28,110 nucleotides of DNA from an uncultured Collinsella sp. (GTDB lineage: Bacteria > Actinomycetota > Coriobacteriia > Coriobacteriales > Coriobacteriaceae), in contig UQUL01000026.1 of assembly GCA_900544235.1 (NCBI GenBank), positions 1 through 28,110 of the forward strand. The letters are read 5' to 3'. The position numbers were made by a program, and so were the translations under genes. This document shows positions 14,261 to 22,948 of the stretch, piece by piece; the stretch's first letter is position 1; the number at the start of each line of letters is the position of its first letter. The notes under the pieces are model-generated. The model worked only from the letters and a program-made list of their open reading frames with translations. It was not told the DNA's origin and ran no database searches.

Positions 14261-15241
14261 ATGAAGGACATCACCATCAGCCGCAGGAGCCTTCTGGTCT
14301 CCGCCGGCCTGCTCGCGCTCGCCCCGCTCGCCGGATGCGGCGGCAACTCTGGTTCCGGCTCTGCTGCCGCCGGTTCCGACTACACCATCGGCGTTCTGCA
14401 GCTCACCGAGCACTCCGCACTCGATGCCGCCAACGACGGCTTTGTCAAGGCCATCAAGGAGAGCGGCCTTAAGGTCAAGATCGACCAGAAGAACGCCCAG
14501 AACGACCAGTCCACGTGTAAGTCCATTGCTGACAAGTTTGTGGGCGACAACGTCAACCTGATTTATGCCATCGCCACGCCCGCCGCGCAGGCTGCCGCCG
14601 GCGCCACGGCCGATATCCCCATCGTGGGCTGCGCCATCACCGACTACGCCGCCTCCGGCCTGGTCCAGGACAACGACAAGCCCGGCACCAACGTCACGGG
14701 CGCTTCCGACCTCACCCCGGTCGCCGAGCAGCTCGAGATGATGCAGAAGGTCCTGCCCGACGTTAAAAAGGTCGGCCTGCTCTACTGCACCGCCGAGTCC
14801 AACTCCGACGTCCAGATCAAGGCCGCCAAGAAGGAGCTCGACAAGCTGGGCCTCGAGTACACTGACTTCACCGTCTCGAGCTCCAACGAGATTCAGTCCG
14901 TCGTCGAGTCTGCCGTGGGCAAGGTCGACGCGCTGTACTCCCCCACCGACAACACCATCGCCGCGGGTGCCTCGCAGGTCGGCCAGATCTGCAAGGAAAA
15001 CAAGCTTCCCTTCGTGACTGGCGAGGAGGGTATGTGCATGGCCGGCGGCCTGTTCACCCTCTCCATCAACTATGAGGACCTGGGCTACGCCGCGGGCGAG
15101 ATGGCCGTTAAGATCCTGAAGGGCGAGGCCAAGCCCGAGGATATGCCGATCAAGCACCTCTCGAGCAAGGACCTGGTCGTCGTCAAGAACGACGAAATGG
15201 CCGAGGCCCTGGGCATCGACCTTTCCGCCCTGGACGCGTAA
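14261..15241 (+). CDS. ABC transporter substrate-binding lipoprotein (TrpX-like)
   Basis: A 326-residue extracytoplasmic binding protein of the ABC_sub_bind family (former DUF534), whose streptococcal member TrpX serves tryptophan import. The signal peptide is MKDITISRRSLLVSAGLLAL, with lipobox LAGC and the lipidated Cys26; SRRSLL is compatible with Tat export. A Gly/Ser linker follows. The body has two periplasmic-binding lobes (YTIGVLQLTEHSALDAANDGF; VKKVGLLYCTAESNSDVQ). The ATG at 14261 follows GGGGGTAATGAT. Permease and ATPase genes lie downstream beyond a partial terminator at 15309-15349, so the binding protein is probably made in excess. The substrate could be an aromatic amino acid or another small molecule. 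Confidence 0.92.
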   Translation: MKDITISRRSLLVSAGLLALAPLAGCGGNSGSGSAAAGSDYTIGVLQLTEHSALDAANDGFVKAIKESGLKVKIDQKNAQNDQSTCKSIADKFVGDNVNLIYAIATPAAQAAAGATADIPIVGCAITDYAASGLVQDNDKPGTNVTGASDLTPVAEQLEMMQKVLPDVKKVGLLYCTAESNSDVQIKAAKKELDKLGLEYTDFTVSSSNEIQSVVESAVGKVDALYSPTDNTIAAGASQVGQICKENKLPFVTGEEGMCMAGGLFTLSINYEDLGYAAGEMAVKILKGEAKPEDMPIKHLSSKDLVVVKNDEMAEALGIDLSALDA

Positions 15242-15308
15242 TGCCATACGCGGCATGCGTCTAGAGCCCGTGCTCGCGCTTTAGCCGCGTTATTCAATAT
15301 CTGAGCCA

Positions 15309-15349
15309 CAGGGGCGGGCGCTGTAGACCGGCGTCCGCCCTGCTTGTTT
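15309..15349 (+). terminator. Intra-operon terminator between binding protein and permease
   Basis: An imperfect GC-rich stem (AGGGGCGGGCGC with GCGTCCGCCCT) and GCTTGTTT after it. It lies between genes of one transporter, a common way to make more binding protein than permease. TATTAT at 15399-15404 without a good -35 may supply a weak second promoter. Confidence 0.65.
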
Positions 15350-15444
15350 CAGGTAAAACAAAACGTCTGTCCGTAACTCTTCTATGCATTGTTACCGCTA
15401 TTATGGTGAATCACGTGTCCACCCTATCCTAGGAGGTATGAAGC

Positions 15445-16368
15445 ATGCTCATTGCATTGCAGGGCGCCATTTCGCAGGGCGTCCTCTGGGGCATTATGGT
15501 GCTTGGCGTGTTTATCACGTTCCGCCTGCTCGACATTCCCGATATGACCTGCGACGGCAGCTTTGCCCTCGGCGGCTGCGTCTGCGCTGTGCTCATCGTC
15601 AATAACAACGTCGACCCGCTGTTCGCCGTGCTGGCCGGTATGTGCGCCGGCGCCATCGCGGGCGCCGTCACGGGCATTTTGACCACCGTCTTTGAGATTC
15701 CTGCGATCCTCGCCGGAATCCTCACCCAGATCAGCCTGTGGTCCATCAACCTGCGCATCATGGGCAAGTCCAATACGCCCATTCTTGCCAAAGGCACCGT
15801 GTTCTCGGCCGTCAGCAATATGACCGGTCTGCCGCAGTCCACCGTTGCCATCATCTTGGGCATCCTGCTCGCCGTGGCTATCGTTGCCATCCTGTATTGG
15901 TTCTTTGGCACCGAGATCGGCTCGGCGCTGCGAGCCACCGGCAACAACGAGTACATGATCCGCGCTCTGGGCGTCAACACCAACTCCACCAAGATGATCG
16001 CCCTCGTGCTCTCCAACGCCCTCATCGGCCTTTCGGGCGCGCTCATCTGCCAGAGCCAAAAGTATGCCGACATTGGTATGGGCACCGGTGCCATCGTTAT
16101 CGGTCTTGCCGCCATTGTTATCGGCGAGGTGCTCGGCCGTCTGCTTCCCGGCGGCCTCACGCAGTTTAGCGTCCGTCTTGCCTCCGCCGTCTTTGGCTCC
16201 GTGGTGTACTTCCTTATCCGCGCCATCGTGCTGCAGTTGGGCATGGACGCCAACGACATGAAGCTGCTCTCCGCCGTGATTGTCGCTGTGGCCCTGTGCG
16301 TGCCCGTGGTTTGGGAGCGCTATAAGCTCCGCAGCTCCTACACGAAGGGGGATGAGGCAGATGCTTAA
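15445..16368 (+). CDS. ABC transporter permease (TrpY-like, branched-chain type)
   Basis: A 307-residue membrane protein with about eight hydrophobic helices, of the BPD_transp_2 family (LivH/RbsC-like). The motif ATGNNEYMIRALGVNTNSTKM (EAA-like coupling loop, about 171-191) is where the ATPase docks. The early LLDIPDMTCDGSFALGG stretch is characteristic of permeases paired with TrpX-like binding proteins. AGGAGG lies 9 nt before the ATG. The gene ends 8 nt inside the ATPase gene, so the two are translationally coupled. Confidence 0.92.
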   Translation: MLIALQGAISQGVLWGIMVLGVFITFRLLDIPDMTCDGSFALGGCVCAVLIVNNNVDPLFAVLAGMCAGAIAGAVTGILTTVFEIPAILAGILTQISLWSINLRIMGKSNTPILAKGTVFSAVSNMTGLPQSTVAIILGILLAVAIVAILYWFFGTEIGSALRATGNNEYMIRALGVNTNSTKMIALVLSNALIGLSGALICQSQKYADIGMGTGAIVIGLAAIVIGEVLGRLLPGGLTQFSVRLASAVFGSVVYFLIRAIVLQLGMDANDMKLLSAVIVAVALCVPVVWERYKLRSSYTKGDEADA

Positions 16369-17155
16369 GCTCTCGCACGTCAAGAAGACCTTTAACAAGG
16401 GCACCGTCACCGAGAAGCGCGCGCTCACCGGCGTCGACCTCACCCTAAATGACGGCGACTTTGTAACCGTGATCGGCGGCAACGGCGCCGGCAAGTCCAC
16501 GCTGCTCAACATGATCGCCGGCGTGTACCCGCTCGATTCGGGCGTTATTGAGCTCGACGGCACCGACATCTCGCGCCTGAGCGAGTCGCAGCGCGCCAAG
16601 TACCTGGGCCGCGTGTTTCAGGACCCCATGCGTGGTACCGCTGCCGACATGCAGATCGCCGAGAACCTGGCCCTCGCCAAGCGTCGCGGCCAGCGTCGCG
16701 GCCTTTCGTGGGGCGTCACCAAGGCCGAGAAAGATGAGTACGTCGAGCTGCTCAAGCGCCTGGACCTTGGTCTGGACACGCGTCTCAACGCCAAGGTCGG
16801 CCTGCTCTCGGGTGGCCAGCGCCAGGCACTCACCCTGCTGATGGCCACGCTCACCAGGCCGCGCCTGCTGCTGCTCGACGAGCACACCGCGGCCCTCGAC
16901 CCCAAGACGGCCTCTAAGGTGCTTAACCTGACCGAGGAGATCGTCGACGAGAACCACCTGACCACGCTCATGGTCACGCATAACATGAATGACGCCATCC
17001 GTCTGGGCAACCGTCTGATCATGATGCACGAAGGCCACGTGATCTACGACGTGGCGGGCGATGAGAAGAAGTCGCTCACCGTAGCCGACCTGCTGCAGAA
17101 GTTCGAGGAGGTCTCGGGCGGCGAGCTCGCCAACGACCGCATGCTGCTGAGCTAA
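16361..17155 (+). CDS. ABC transporter ATP-binding protein (TrpZ-like)
   Basis: The 264-residue nucleotide-binding subunit of the importer. Walker A is GGNGAGKST (39-47), the signature is LSGGQRQAL (149-157), Walker B LLLLDEHTAALDP (from 169) and the switch histidine is His207 in VTHNM. It overlaps the permease stop by 8 nt. The start chosen is ATG 16361; an ATG three codons upstream would sit directly on the GGGG ribosome-binding site. The stop codon TAA runs straight into a terminator-like hairpin. Confidence 0.95.
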   Translation: MLKLSHVKKTFNKGTVTEKRALTGVDLTLNDGDFVTVIGGNGAGKSTLLNMIAGVYPLDSGVIELDGTDISRLSESQRAKYLGRVFQDPMRGTAADMQIAENLALAKRRGQRRGLSWGVTKAEKDEYVELLKRLDLGLDTRLNAKVGLLSGGQRQALTLLMATLTRPRLLLLDEHTAALDPKTASKVLNLTEEIVDENHLTTLMVTHNMNDAIRLGNRLIMMHEGHVIYDVAGDEKKSLTVADLLQKFEEVSGGELANDRMLLS

Positions 17156-17194
17156 AACCTGCCAAAAAGGGACAAGTTTATTTTGGTAGGTTTT
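17154..17194 (+). terminator. Terminator-like repeat, family AACC, copy 1
   Basis: AAAACCTGCCAAAA pairs with TTTTGGTAGGTTTT through one G-U pair around a 13-nt loop with AGGGACA. It begins inside the TAA stop of the ATPase gene. Confidence 0.8.
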
Positions 17195-17209
17195 ATCTGC
17201 ACAAACGTC

Positions 17210-17249
17210 AAAACCGCCGCAAAGGGGCAAACGTCCTTGCGGCGGTTTT
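17210..17249. terminator. Bidirectional terminator, family AACC, copy 2
   Basis: AAAACCGCCGCAAAGG pairs with CCTTGCGGCGGTTTT with one bulge around GGCAAACGT. T-runs lie on both strands. It follows copy 1 by 15 nt. Confidence 0.88.
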
Positions 17250-17313
17250 CGCATATTATGTCGATAATCCGATATTCAACCAGACATTCTGGCTAAGGAC
17301 TAAGGAAACTGCC

Positions 17314-19286
17314 ATGAAAAGACTCCCCCGCCTTGCGTTAGCCGCCGCGTTGTTTGCCGGCGCGCTCGCAGGCACCCCAAGCCTCGCTTTCGCTGGGAAC
17401 CTGCCCGCCGCTATTGACGGCTCTGTGACCGTCATGCACACCAACGATATCCACGGCAGCTACAAGTACAGCTACAACGCAAGCAAGGGCACCGGCACCG
17501 TCGGCTTCGACGGACTGGCGGTCCTTTATAGCGCCCAGGGCAACGCCCCCGATCTTTTGCTCGATGCGGGCGACACCTTCCACGGGCAGTCCTTCGCCAC
17601 CATGAGCGAGGGCAAGAGCATCGCCGAGCTCATGGACACCTTCTATGCAGACGGCTACGACGCGACCACGCCGGGCAACCACGACTGGAGCTACGGCGCG
17701 GACAAGCTCCGCACCATGACCGGCTACAGCCCCACCGGCACGCCCTTCGCCATGCTCTGCTCGATCGCACCTGGGAGGATAGCGAGGATCACTCCGCATT
17801 CGACTACAAAATCAAGGTCGGCGTCGTGGGTGCCATGGATGAGTCGCTGGAATCCTCGCTGCGCGCGGACCTGGTCGCGGGTACGTCGTTCTCGAGTGCC
17901 GCGAACGCCATCAATGCCGAGGCAGAGCAGCTGCGCAAGGAGGGCTGCGATGTTGTTGTGTGTATCGCGCACACGCTCGACGCCAAGACCTTTGCCACGC
18001 GACTCCGTGGCGTCGATGCCCTTATCGCAGGCCACGAGCACATCAACCTTAACGAGAAGGTGACGGGAGCCGACGGCAAGACGATCCACGTTGTCGAGGC
18101 AGGCAGCGCCTTTGCCGAGGTGGGGCTGCTTTCCATTCCGTACAAATACGACACGAATGGCACCGAGACGACCGACGATGACACGGTCACGGTCCCTACA
18201 GACGACAGCAACGAGAAGCTCTGCACCGCCAAGAACGTCAACGACCTTTTGGCAGACCCCGACAAGGGCTCCGACTACCAAAGCCGCCTTGAAGCCGTCC
18301 GCAACAAGATCAAGCCGCTCGACGAGGACTTCGAAAACGAATCGAACAAGGTGCTCGGCACATCCACCACCAACTATTTCTACGGCGAGGACGCCGCAGG
18401 CACGCATGGTTGGGAAATGGTGCGCACCACCGATTTCCGTCCCAGCAAGGAGGGCGACACCACCAAGGCCCAGACCATCGGCCACGTGATTTGCAGCTCC
18501 TATCTTGACCTGACGGGCGCGGACCTCGCTATCGAAAACGCTGGCGGCATCCGCGGCGGCATCGCGGCGGGCAACGTGACCGCCGGCAACGTCATCGCCA
18601 TCTCGCCCTACGGCAACACCGTGGAGACCTGGACCATGACCGGCGCGGACTTCCTCGCAGCGCTCGAGCACTCGCTACAAATCAGCGACGATTGCAACGA
18701 CAGCTACGAGCTTCAGCAGGCTTATGTGGCGGCCGGTCACACCGAGCAGGAGGCGCAAGACACGTACAAGTGGCGCGACGACTCCGGCAGTGTCCTTTCC
18801 TTCGGCGGCATCAACGTGACAATCGATTGGACGCAGCCCGAGGGCAAGCGCATTGTGAGTGCCACACTCACCAAAGACGGCAGCACGCTCGACCCCGCCA
18901 AGACCTATACCGTCGCCACCAACAACTACATCATCACCAACACGACCGACTTCCCCACCTTCGCAAACGCCACCAAGCACACCGAGTGGGGTACCTGCGA
19001 GTCAGCGCTAAGGGCGCTGATCGGGCAGAACAGCTGGGAGAGCAAGATGGCCTCGCTCGCGGGCACCATCAGCTTTGGCTCCGCTGCCGTGGACCCCACG
19101 CCCACACCGGCCCCGACGCCTAAGCCCTCGCCTAAGACGGACACGACGACCACGAAGGTCATCACCAAGAAGACGACCGGTAAGCTCGCCGCAACGGGAG
19201 ACCGCACGCTGGCAGTAGTTGGCGCGTGCCTTATCGGCGGCATCATCGTCATCATTCTCGGCATTATCTGGAAGCGTCGACGCTAA
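17314..19286 (+). pseudogene. Cell-wall 5'-nucleotidase (UshA/CD73-like), frameshifted
   Basis: Two reading frames together encode one secreted 5'-nucleotidase of about 655 residues. The first (from 17314) has a signal peptide (LALAAALFAGALAGTPSLAFA) and metallophosphatase motifs MHTNDIHG, DAGDTFHG and PGNHDW. The second, shifted by one base, resumes at about 17760 as LDRTWEDSED and carries IAHTLDA, AGHEHINL, the C-terminal nucleotidase domain (TGADLAIENAGGIRGGI) and a Pro/Thr-rich stalk. It ends LAATG, a hydrophobic helix and KRRR. This looks like a class E sortase signal. Compared with the family, the few residues expected between FAMLC and LDRTW (AANV-like) are missing, so a deletion of 7 or 10 nt is likely. 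A sequencing error is possible. The start has AAGGA upstream. Confidence 0.85.
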
Positions 19287-19337
19287 GCTACACCGCCGGG
19301 CCTTGCAGCCCCGCCGCGTAAACCTTATATCGAGCAC

Positions 19338-19371
19338 AGAAGCCCGTCCGAATTTGATCGGACGAGCTTCT
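19338..19371 (+). terminator. Hairpin downstream of the 5'-nucleotidase gene
   Basis: AGAAGCCCGTCCG pairs imperfectly with CGGACGAGCTTCT around AATTTGAT. The T-run is weak (TTGG). It is a possible terminator; TATCAT at 19379 may be the -10 of the next gene. Confidence 0.55.
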
Positions 19372-19414
19372 TGGTGGGTATCATGGTTGGACGATCATTA
19401 GGAGGTTTCCCTAC

Positions 19415-20182
19415 ATGGAATTGTTTGAGCCGATTCTTCATTTCTTTGAGCAACAGTGGGTCCACAACATCATCTGGGCCGTCATCTTGGCGATAGGCAC
19501 CGCCGTCGCCGCCAAGGTCGTATCCAAGACCCTGAACCATCTGCTTAACCGAGACGATAACCCGCTTCCGGCATCGAGTATCTTCATCAACATCGCGCGC
19601 GCCGTCATTTGGATGATCGGCGGCAGCTTTATCCTCGACAACTGCTTTGGCATTAACGCAAACGCGCTCGTCGCCGCTCTTGGCGTCGGCGGCATCGCCA
19701 TCTCGCTCGGCTTTCAGGACACGCTGTCAAACCTTATCGGCGGCATGCAAGTGACCTTTATGGGCATCATCAAACCCGGCGACAATATCGAGGTCGGCGG
19801 CGTATCCGGCGTGGTCCAAGACATCACTTGGCGCCATACAACGATTGAGGATGCCTGTGGACAGACCATCATTGTGCCCAACTCCAACATCTCCAAGAAC
19901 ACGCTCGTGCATTTGATGCCCTTTGGGCGCGTGGCCGTGCCCGTAGCCGTAAAGGACACGTCCAAGTGGGCTTCCCTTGACGCGCTGGCAGACGAGCTCA
20001 CCGATGCCACCAAGGCCGCCGTGCTTCCCATCTCGGGCTTTGACAAGGAGCCCTACGTGCTCTTTAGCGAAATCGGCGACTTTGGCATCAAAGGAAAGAT
20101 AATCTTTATCGTCAGCGACGACAGCACCACTTTCACCGCTGCCGACGCCTGCATCCGCGCCATCGCCCCCATCATCGCCTAA
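19415..20182 (+). CDS. Small-conductance mechanosensitive channel (MscS family)
   Basis: A 255-residue membrane channel that opens under membrane tension to release solutes during hypo-osmotic shock. Three helices are visible: about 17-37, 56-75 and the pore helix 82-108, which carries the Gly/Ala-rich LGVGGIAISLGFQDTLSNLIGG. The beta domain follows with KPGDNIEVGGVSGVVQDITW and GQTIIVPNSNI. The protein is slightly shorter than E. coli MscS and its C-terminal alpha/beta vestibule is compact. AGGAGG lies 9 nt before the ATG. The TAA stop merges with the AACC-family terminator. Confidence 0.94.
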   Translation: MELFEPILHFFEQQWVHNIIWAVILAIGTAVAAKVVSKTLNHLLNRDDNPLPASSIFINIARAVIWMIGGSFILDNCFGINANALVAALGVGGIAISLGFQDTLSNLIGGMQVTFMGIIKPGDNIEVGGVSGVVQDITWRHTTIEDACGQTIIVPNSNISKNTLVHLMPFGRVAVPVAVKDTSKWASLDALADELTDATKAAVLPISGFDKEPYVLFSEIGDFGIKGKIIFIVSDDSTTFTAADACIRAIAPIIA

Positions 20183-20220
20183 ACCACCGCAAAGGGGTCA
20201 GGCATCTTTGTAGTGGTTTT
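20181..20220 (+). terminator. Terminator-like repeat, family AACC, copy 3
   Basis: AAACCACCGCAAAG pairs with CTTTGTAGTGGTTTT with two mismatches around GGGTCAGGCAT. It starts inside the TAA of the MscS gene and carries a T-run. Confidence 0.82.
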
Positions 20221-20274
20221 CATTCGTGGTACCATGGTTCATATAGTTGTTTAAACGACTAAGGGAGCAACATT

Positions 20275-22191
20275 ATGGAAGAGGCCTATCGTCAAGCACG
20301 CAAGCGCGGCGAGCAAGGACGTCGACGCGCCATTAGCCAAAGCGAGCATCCATACCTTACGGACCTCGATAGCTTGGTTGCTCAGCTCCCCTTAGGTCAG
20401 CGAGAGAATGTCGGCCTGCGGGATATTCCGCTCGAAATGGTCGTCGGCACGGTCACCAAGGGCCGTCAGTCCGCCTTTTCGTGTAACTTTATGCCCCTGC
20501 TTCCGTTTAGCACCGAGTTCGCCCGCAAGTGGTCCAACCTCTACGACATCCAGGTGACCGAGGGCTATCGCGACCCCGTCATCGTCACCGAGTTCATGCA
20601 TCGGTTCTATGTCCAAGAAGGCAACAAACGCGTCAGTGTCCTCAAATTCCTAGACGCCCCGACGGTTTCGGCCAAGGTCACCCGTCTCTACCCCGGCACA
20701 TGGAATTCCGTCGAAAGCCGCCTGTACGGCGAGTTCTGCGCGTTTTGGCGCGTCTGCCCCCTATACGAGATCGACTTCTCGCGTGAGGGAAGCTACGAGA
20801 CGCTCGCCAAGATGCTCGGTCAGAACCTTATCGAAAAATGGCCGCAGAAAAAGGTCGACTACCTGCGCCACACCTTCCTGCTCTTTAAGCGCGCCTACCT
20901 TCGCGCAGGCGGCGACCACCTGGACATTACGCCTGCCGACGCCATGCTCGTGTACCTCAATGTGTACAACCAGGACCGCCTGCTGGATACGCCGACGGAT
21001 ATCGTCGTAAACCGCCTGTGCAAGATTTGGCGCGAGCTGGTCATTGCCGGCAAAAATGACGAGGACAAGGTCGATCTTGTCGAAGCACCGAGCGTCGACG
21101 AGGAAGAAACGCCCGCCAAGTCCACCGCTGGCGTGCTCAACTTCTTTATGGGCAAGACCGTCTACTCGACGGCCAACCCCCTGCGCATCGCCTTTATCCA
21201 TGAGTTCCCCTGTGCGACGTCGAGCTGGGACAGCCTGCACGACCAAGGGCGTCAGTATCTCGATGAGCATTTTGGCGGTATCGTGCGCACCGAGGCGTTC
21301 GAGGACTGTCACGATCCGGATGTGTTCTACGCCGCCGTGGAAACGGCCGTCAAACATGGAGCAAACGTCATCTTCTCGACCTCGCACCGCCTGATGGAAT
21401 ACACGCTCAGGGCTGCCGTTGAGTATCCCCTGGTTCGGTTCCTCAACTGCTCTATCGGCCTTCCCCATCAAAGCGTCCGTTCGTACTTTGGCAAGATGTA
21501 CGAGGCCAAGTTTCTCCTGGGCGCCCTTGCCGCCAGCATGGCGGACAACCACCGCATCGGTTACCACGCGTCGGTCTTCGCCTCGGGCGCACTCAGCGAG
21601 ATCAATGCCTTTGCGATTGGCGCCTCGCTGCTCGACCCCCGCGCGCAGGTCATCCTCACCTGGGGCGATGTGCCCGCCGGCGGTCTTGCCGAAGCCATGT
21701 GCCGCGAAGGCGTAAGCGTCATGACCGGCACTGACATGTCAAAGTCGCTGGAAGATCCCACTGCCTACGGGCTTCGCCGCTTGGTCGATGGCAAGGTTAC
21801 CGGCATCGCCATGCCCGTCTGGAACTGGGGGCGCTACTACGAACTTATCGTACGAAGCCTGCTGCATGGCACCTGGGATGAGACCAGCGACGACAGCCAA
21901 GTGCGCGCCGTCAACTACTGGTACGGCATGAGCTCAGGCGTTATCGACATTCGCTACGCTCCGGGCCTGCCTTATCAGACGCGCAAGCTTGTTCAGCTCC
22001 TCCGCAATGGCATTGTTGAGGGATCCATCAACCCCTTTGGCGGCGAGCTCCACAGCCAGAACGGCGTGGTACAGATCGAAGGCTTCCCTCCGCTGCCGAG
22101 CACGCAGATTGTCGAGATGAATTGGCTGGCGGACAACGTGGTAGGCACCATTCCGCAGCTCGACGATGAGCCGAAAGTCCCTGCCCTATGA
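20275..22191 (+). CDS. Cytoplasmic ParB-like / BMP-domain fusion protein
   Basis: A 638-residue two-part protein. Around 95-130 it has a ParB/sulfiredoxin-like segment (DPVIVTEFMHRFYVQEGNKR, then VSVLKFL) with GNKRV at 116-120 in the place of the ParB nucleotide-binding GxRR box. Residues about 302-605 resemble BMP/PnrA-type periplasmic nucleoside-binding proteins (PLRIAFIHEF; SYFGKMYEAKFLLGALAA at 403-420; GVVQIEG near the end). Unlike those proteins it has no signal peptide or lipobox, and the N-terminus is charged (EEAYRQARKRGEQGRRRA), so it should stay in the cytoplasm. No ABC permease is adjacent. The ATG follows AAGGGAGC. Its stop overlaps the next start as ATGA, coupling it to a phosphoesterase. 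The function is unknown; a nucleoside-sensing role is inference. Confidence 0.85.
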   Translation: MEEAYRQARKRGEQGRRRAISQSEHPYLTDLDSLVAQLPLGQRENVGLRDIPLEMVVGTVTKGRQSAFSCNFMPLLPFSTEFARKWSNLYDIQVTEGYRDPVIVTEFMHRFYVQEGNKRVSVLKFLDAPTVSAKVTRLYPGTWNSVESRLYGEFCAFWRVCPLYEIDFSREGSYETLAKMLGQNLIEKWPQKKVDYLRHTFLLFKRAYLRAGGDHLDITPADAMLVYLNVYNQDRLLDTPTDIVVNRLCKIWRELVIAGKNDEDKVDLVEAPSVDEEETPAKSTAGVLNFFMGKTVYSTANPLRIAFIHEFPCATSSWDSLHDQGRQYLDEHFGGIVRTEAFEDCHDPDVFYAAVETAVKHGANVIFSTSHRLMEYTLRAAVEYPLVRFLNCSIGLPHQSVRSYFGKMYEAKFLLGALAASMADNHRIGYHASVFASGALSEINAFAIGASLLDPRAQVILTWGDVPAGGLAEAMCREGVSVMTGTDMSKSLEDPTAYGLRRLVDGKVTGIAMPVWNWGRYYELIVRSLLHGTWDETSDDSQVRAVNYWYGMSSGVIDIRYAPGLPYQTRKLVQLLRNGIVEGSINPFGGELHSQNGVVQIEGFPPLPSTQIVEMNWLADNVVGTIPQLDDEPKVPAL

Positions 22192-22898
22192 CAATCCTTG
22201 CCATAGCCGATACCGAAGAACGATGCCTTTGGGAGTGCTTTCGCAAGGAACGCTTTGAGGGAGTCGACCTGATTTTGTCCGCCGGCGATCTGGACCCGGA
22301 CTATCTTGAGTTTTTGGTCACCGTCATCAACAAGCCGCTCCTCTACGTGCGTGGCAACCACGATGACCGCTACGCGCGTCATGCACCGGGCGGATGTATC
22401 TGCGTAGAAGACAGCGTGTACACGTACCGAGGGATTCGCATTGCAGGCCTTGGCGGGTCCATGCGTTATCGCGACGGCGCCAACATGTACACCGAACGCG
22501 AGATGTCCAAGCGCATGCGTAAGCTGTCGCGTAAGGTTAGGATGGTCGGCGGGTGCGACATTCTGCTTACCCATGCACCCGCCGCCGGTATGGGTGATCT
22601 GGACGATCTGCCGCATCGAGGGTTTGAGTGCTTTAACACGGCGCTTGAGTCCTGGGGAGCCGACTACATGGTGCATGGGCATGTACACCAAAGCTACGGT
22701 AACGATTTTCATCGCGAGCGGCAGCATGTGTGTGGAACAACGATCATCAACGCCTGCGGCTATACACAGTTTGAGCTCGACCAGACGCGCTACCCCATCC
22801 GTGGCTGGCAGGCAGCCTGGCTCAATTCGCAAACCATGCGCCGCGAGCTCAAACGCCACGATGCCATCGAGTCCTCAACAGCCAGAACACCCTGGTAA
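22188..22898 (+). CDS. Calcineurin-like metallophosphoesterase, coupled to the BMP-domain gene
   Basis: A 236-residue cytoplasmic phosphoesterase. Metal-site motifs are GDLD (33-36), GNHDD (56-60), THAP (His129) and GHVH (164-167). The first motif, normally DxH, reads ADTEE (Asp8-Thr-Glu10), so the metal-binding His is replaced by Glu. The protein could be a phosphodiesterase or phosphatase for nucleotides or phosphodiesters. It starts within the stop of the BMP-domain gene (ATGA overlap), which implies matched amounts and a shared process. The last 20 residues are charged and poorly conserved-looking. The TAA stop begins the AACC-family terminator. Confidence 0.88.
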   Translation: MTILAIADTEERCLWECFRKERFEGVDLILSAGDLDPDYLEFLVTVINKPLLYVRGNHDDRYARHAPGGCICVEDSVYTYRGIRIAGLGGSMRYRDGANMYTEREMSKRMRKLSRKVRMVGGCDILLTHAPAAGMGDLDDLPHRGFECFNTALESWGADYMVHGHVHQSYGNDFHRERQHVCGTTIINACGYTQFELDQTRYPIRGWQAAWLNSQTMRRELKRHDAIESSTARTPW

Positions 22899-22937
22899 CC
22901 ACCTCAAAGAGGACACTGTCCCCTTTGAGGTGGTTTT
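22897..22937 (+). terminator. Terminator-like repeat, family AACC, copy 4
   Basis: AACCACCTCAAAG pairs perfectly with CTTTGAGGTGGTT around an inner AGGACACTGTCCC that can itself pair, followed by TTTG. It starts inside the TAA of the phosphoesterase gene. Confidence 0.88.
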
Positions 22938-22948
22938 GACGCGATAGC

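Noticed and set aside
17740..17830. Programmed frameshift in the 5'-nucleotidase gene
   Set aside because: No slippery heptamer or following pseudoknot is visible at the junction, and expected residues are missing, so a deletion explains it better.
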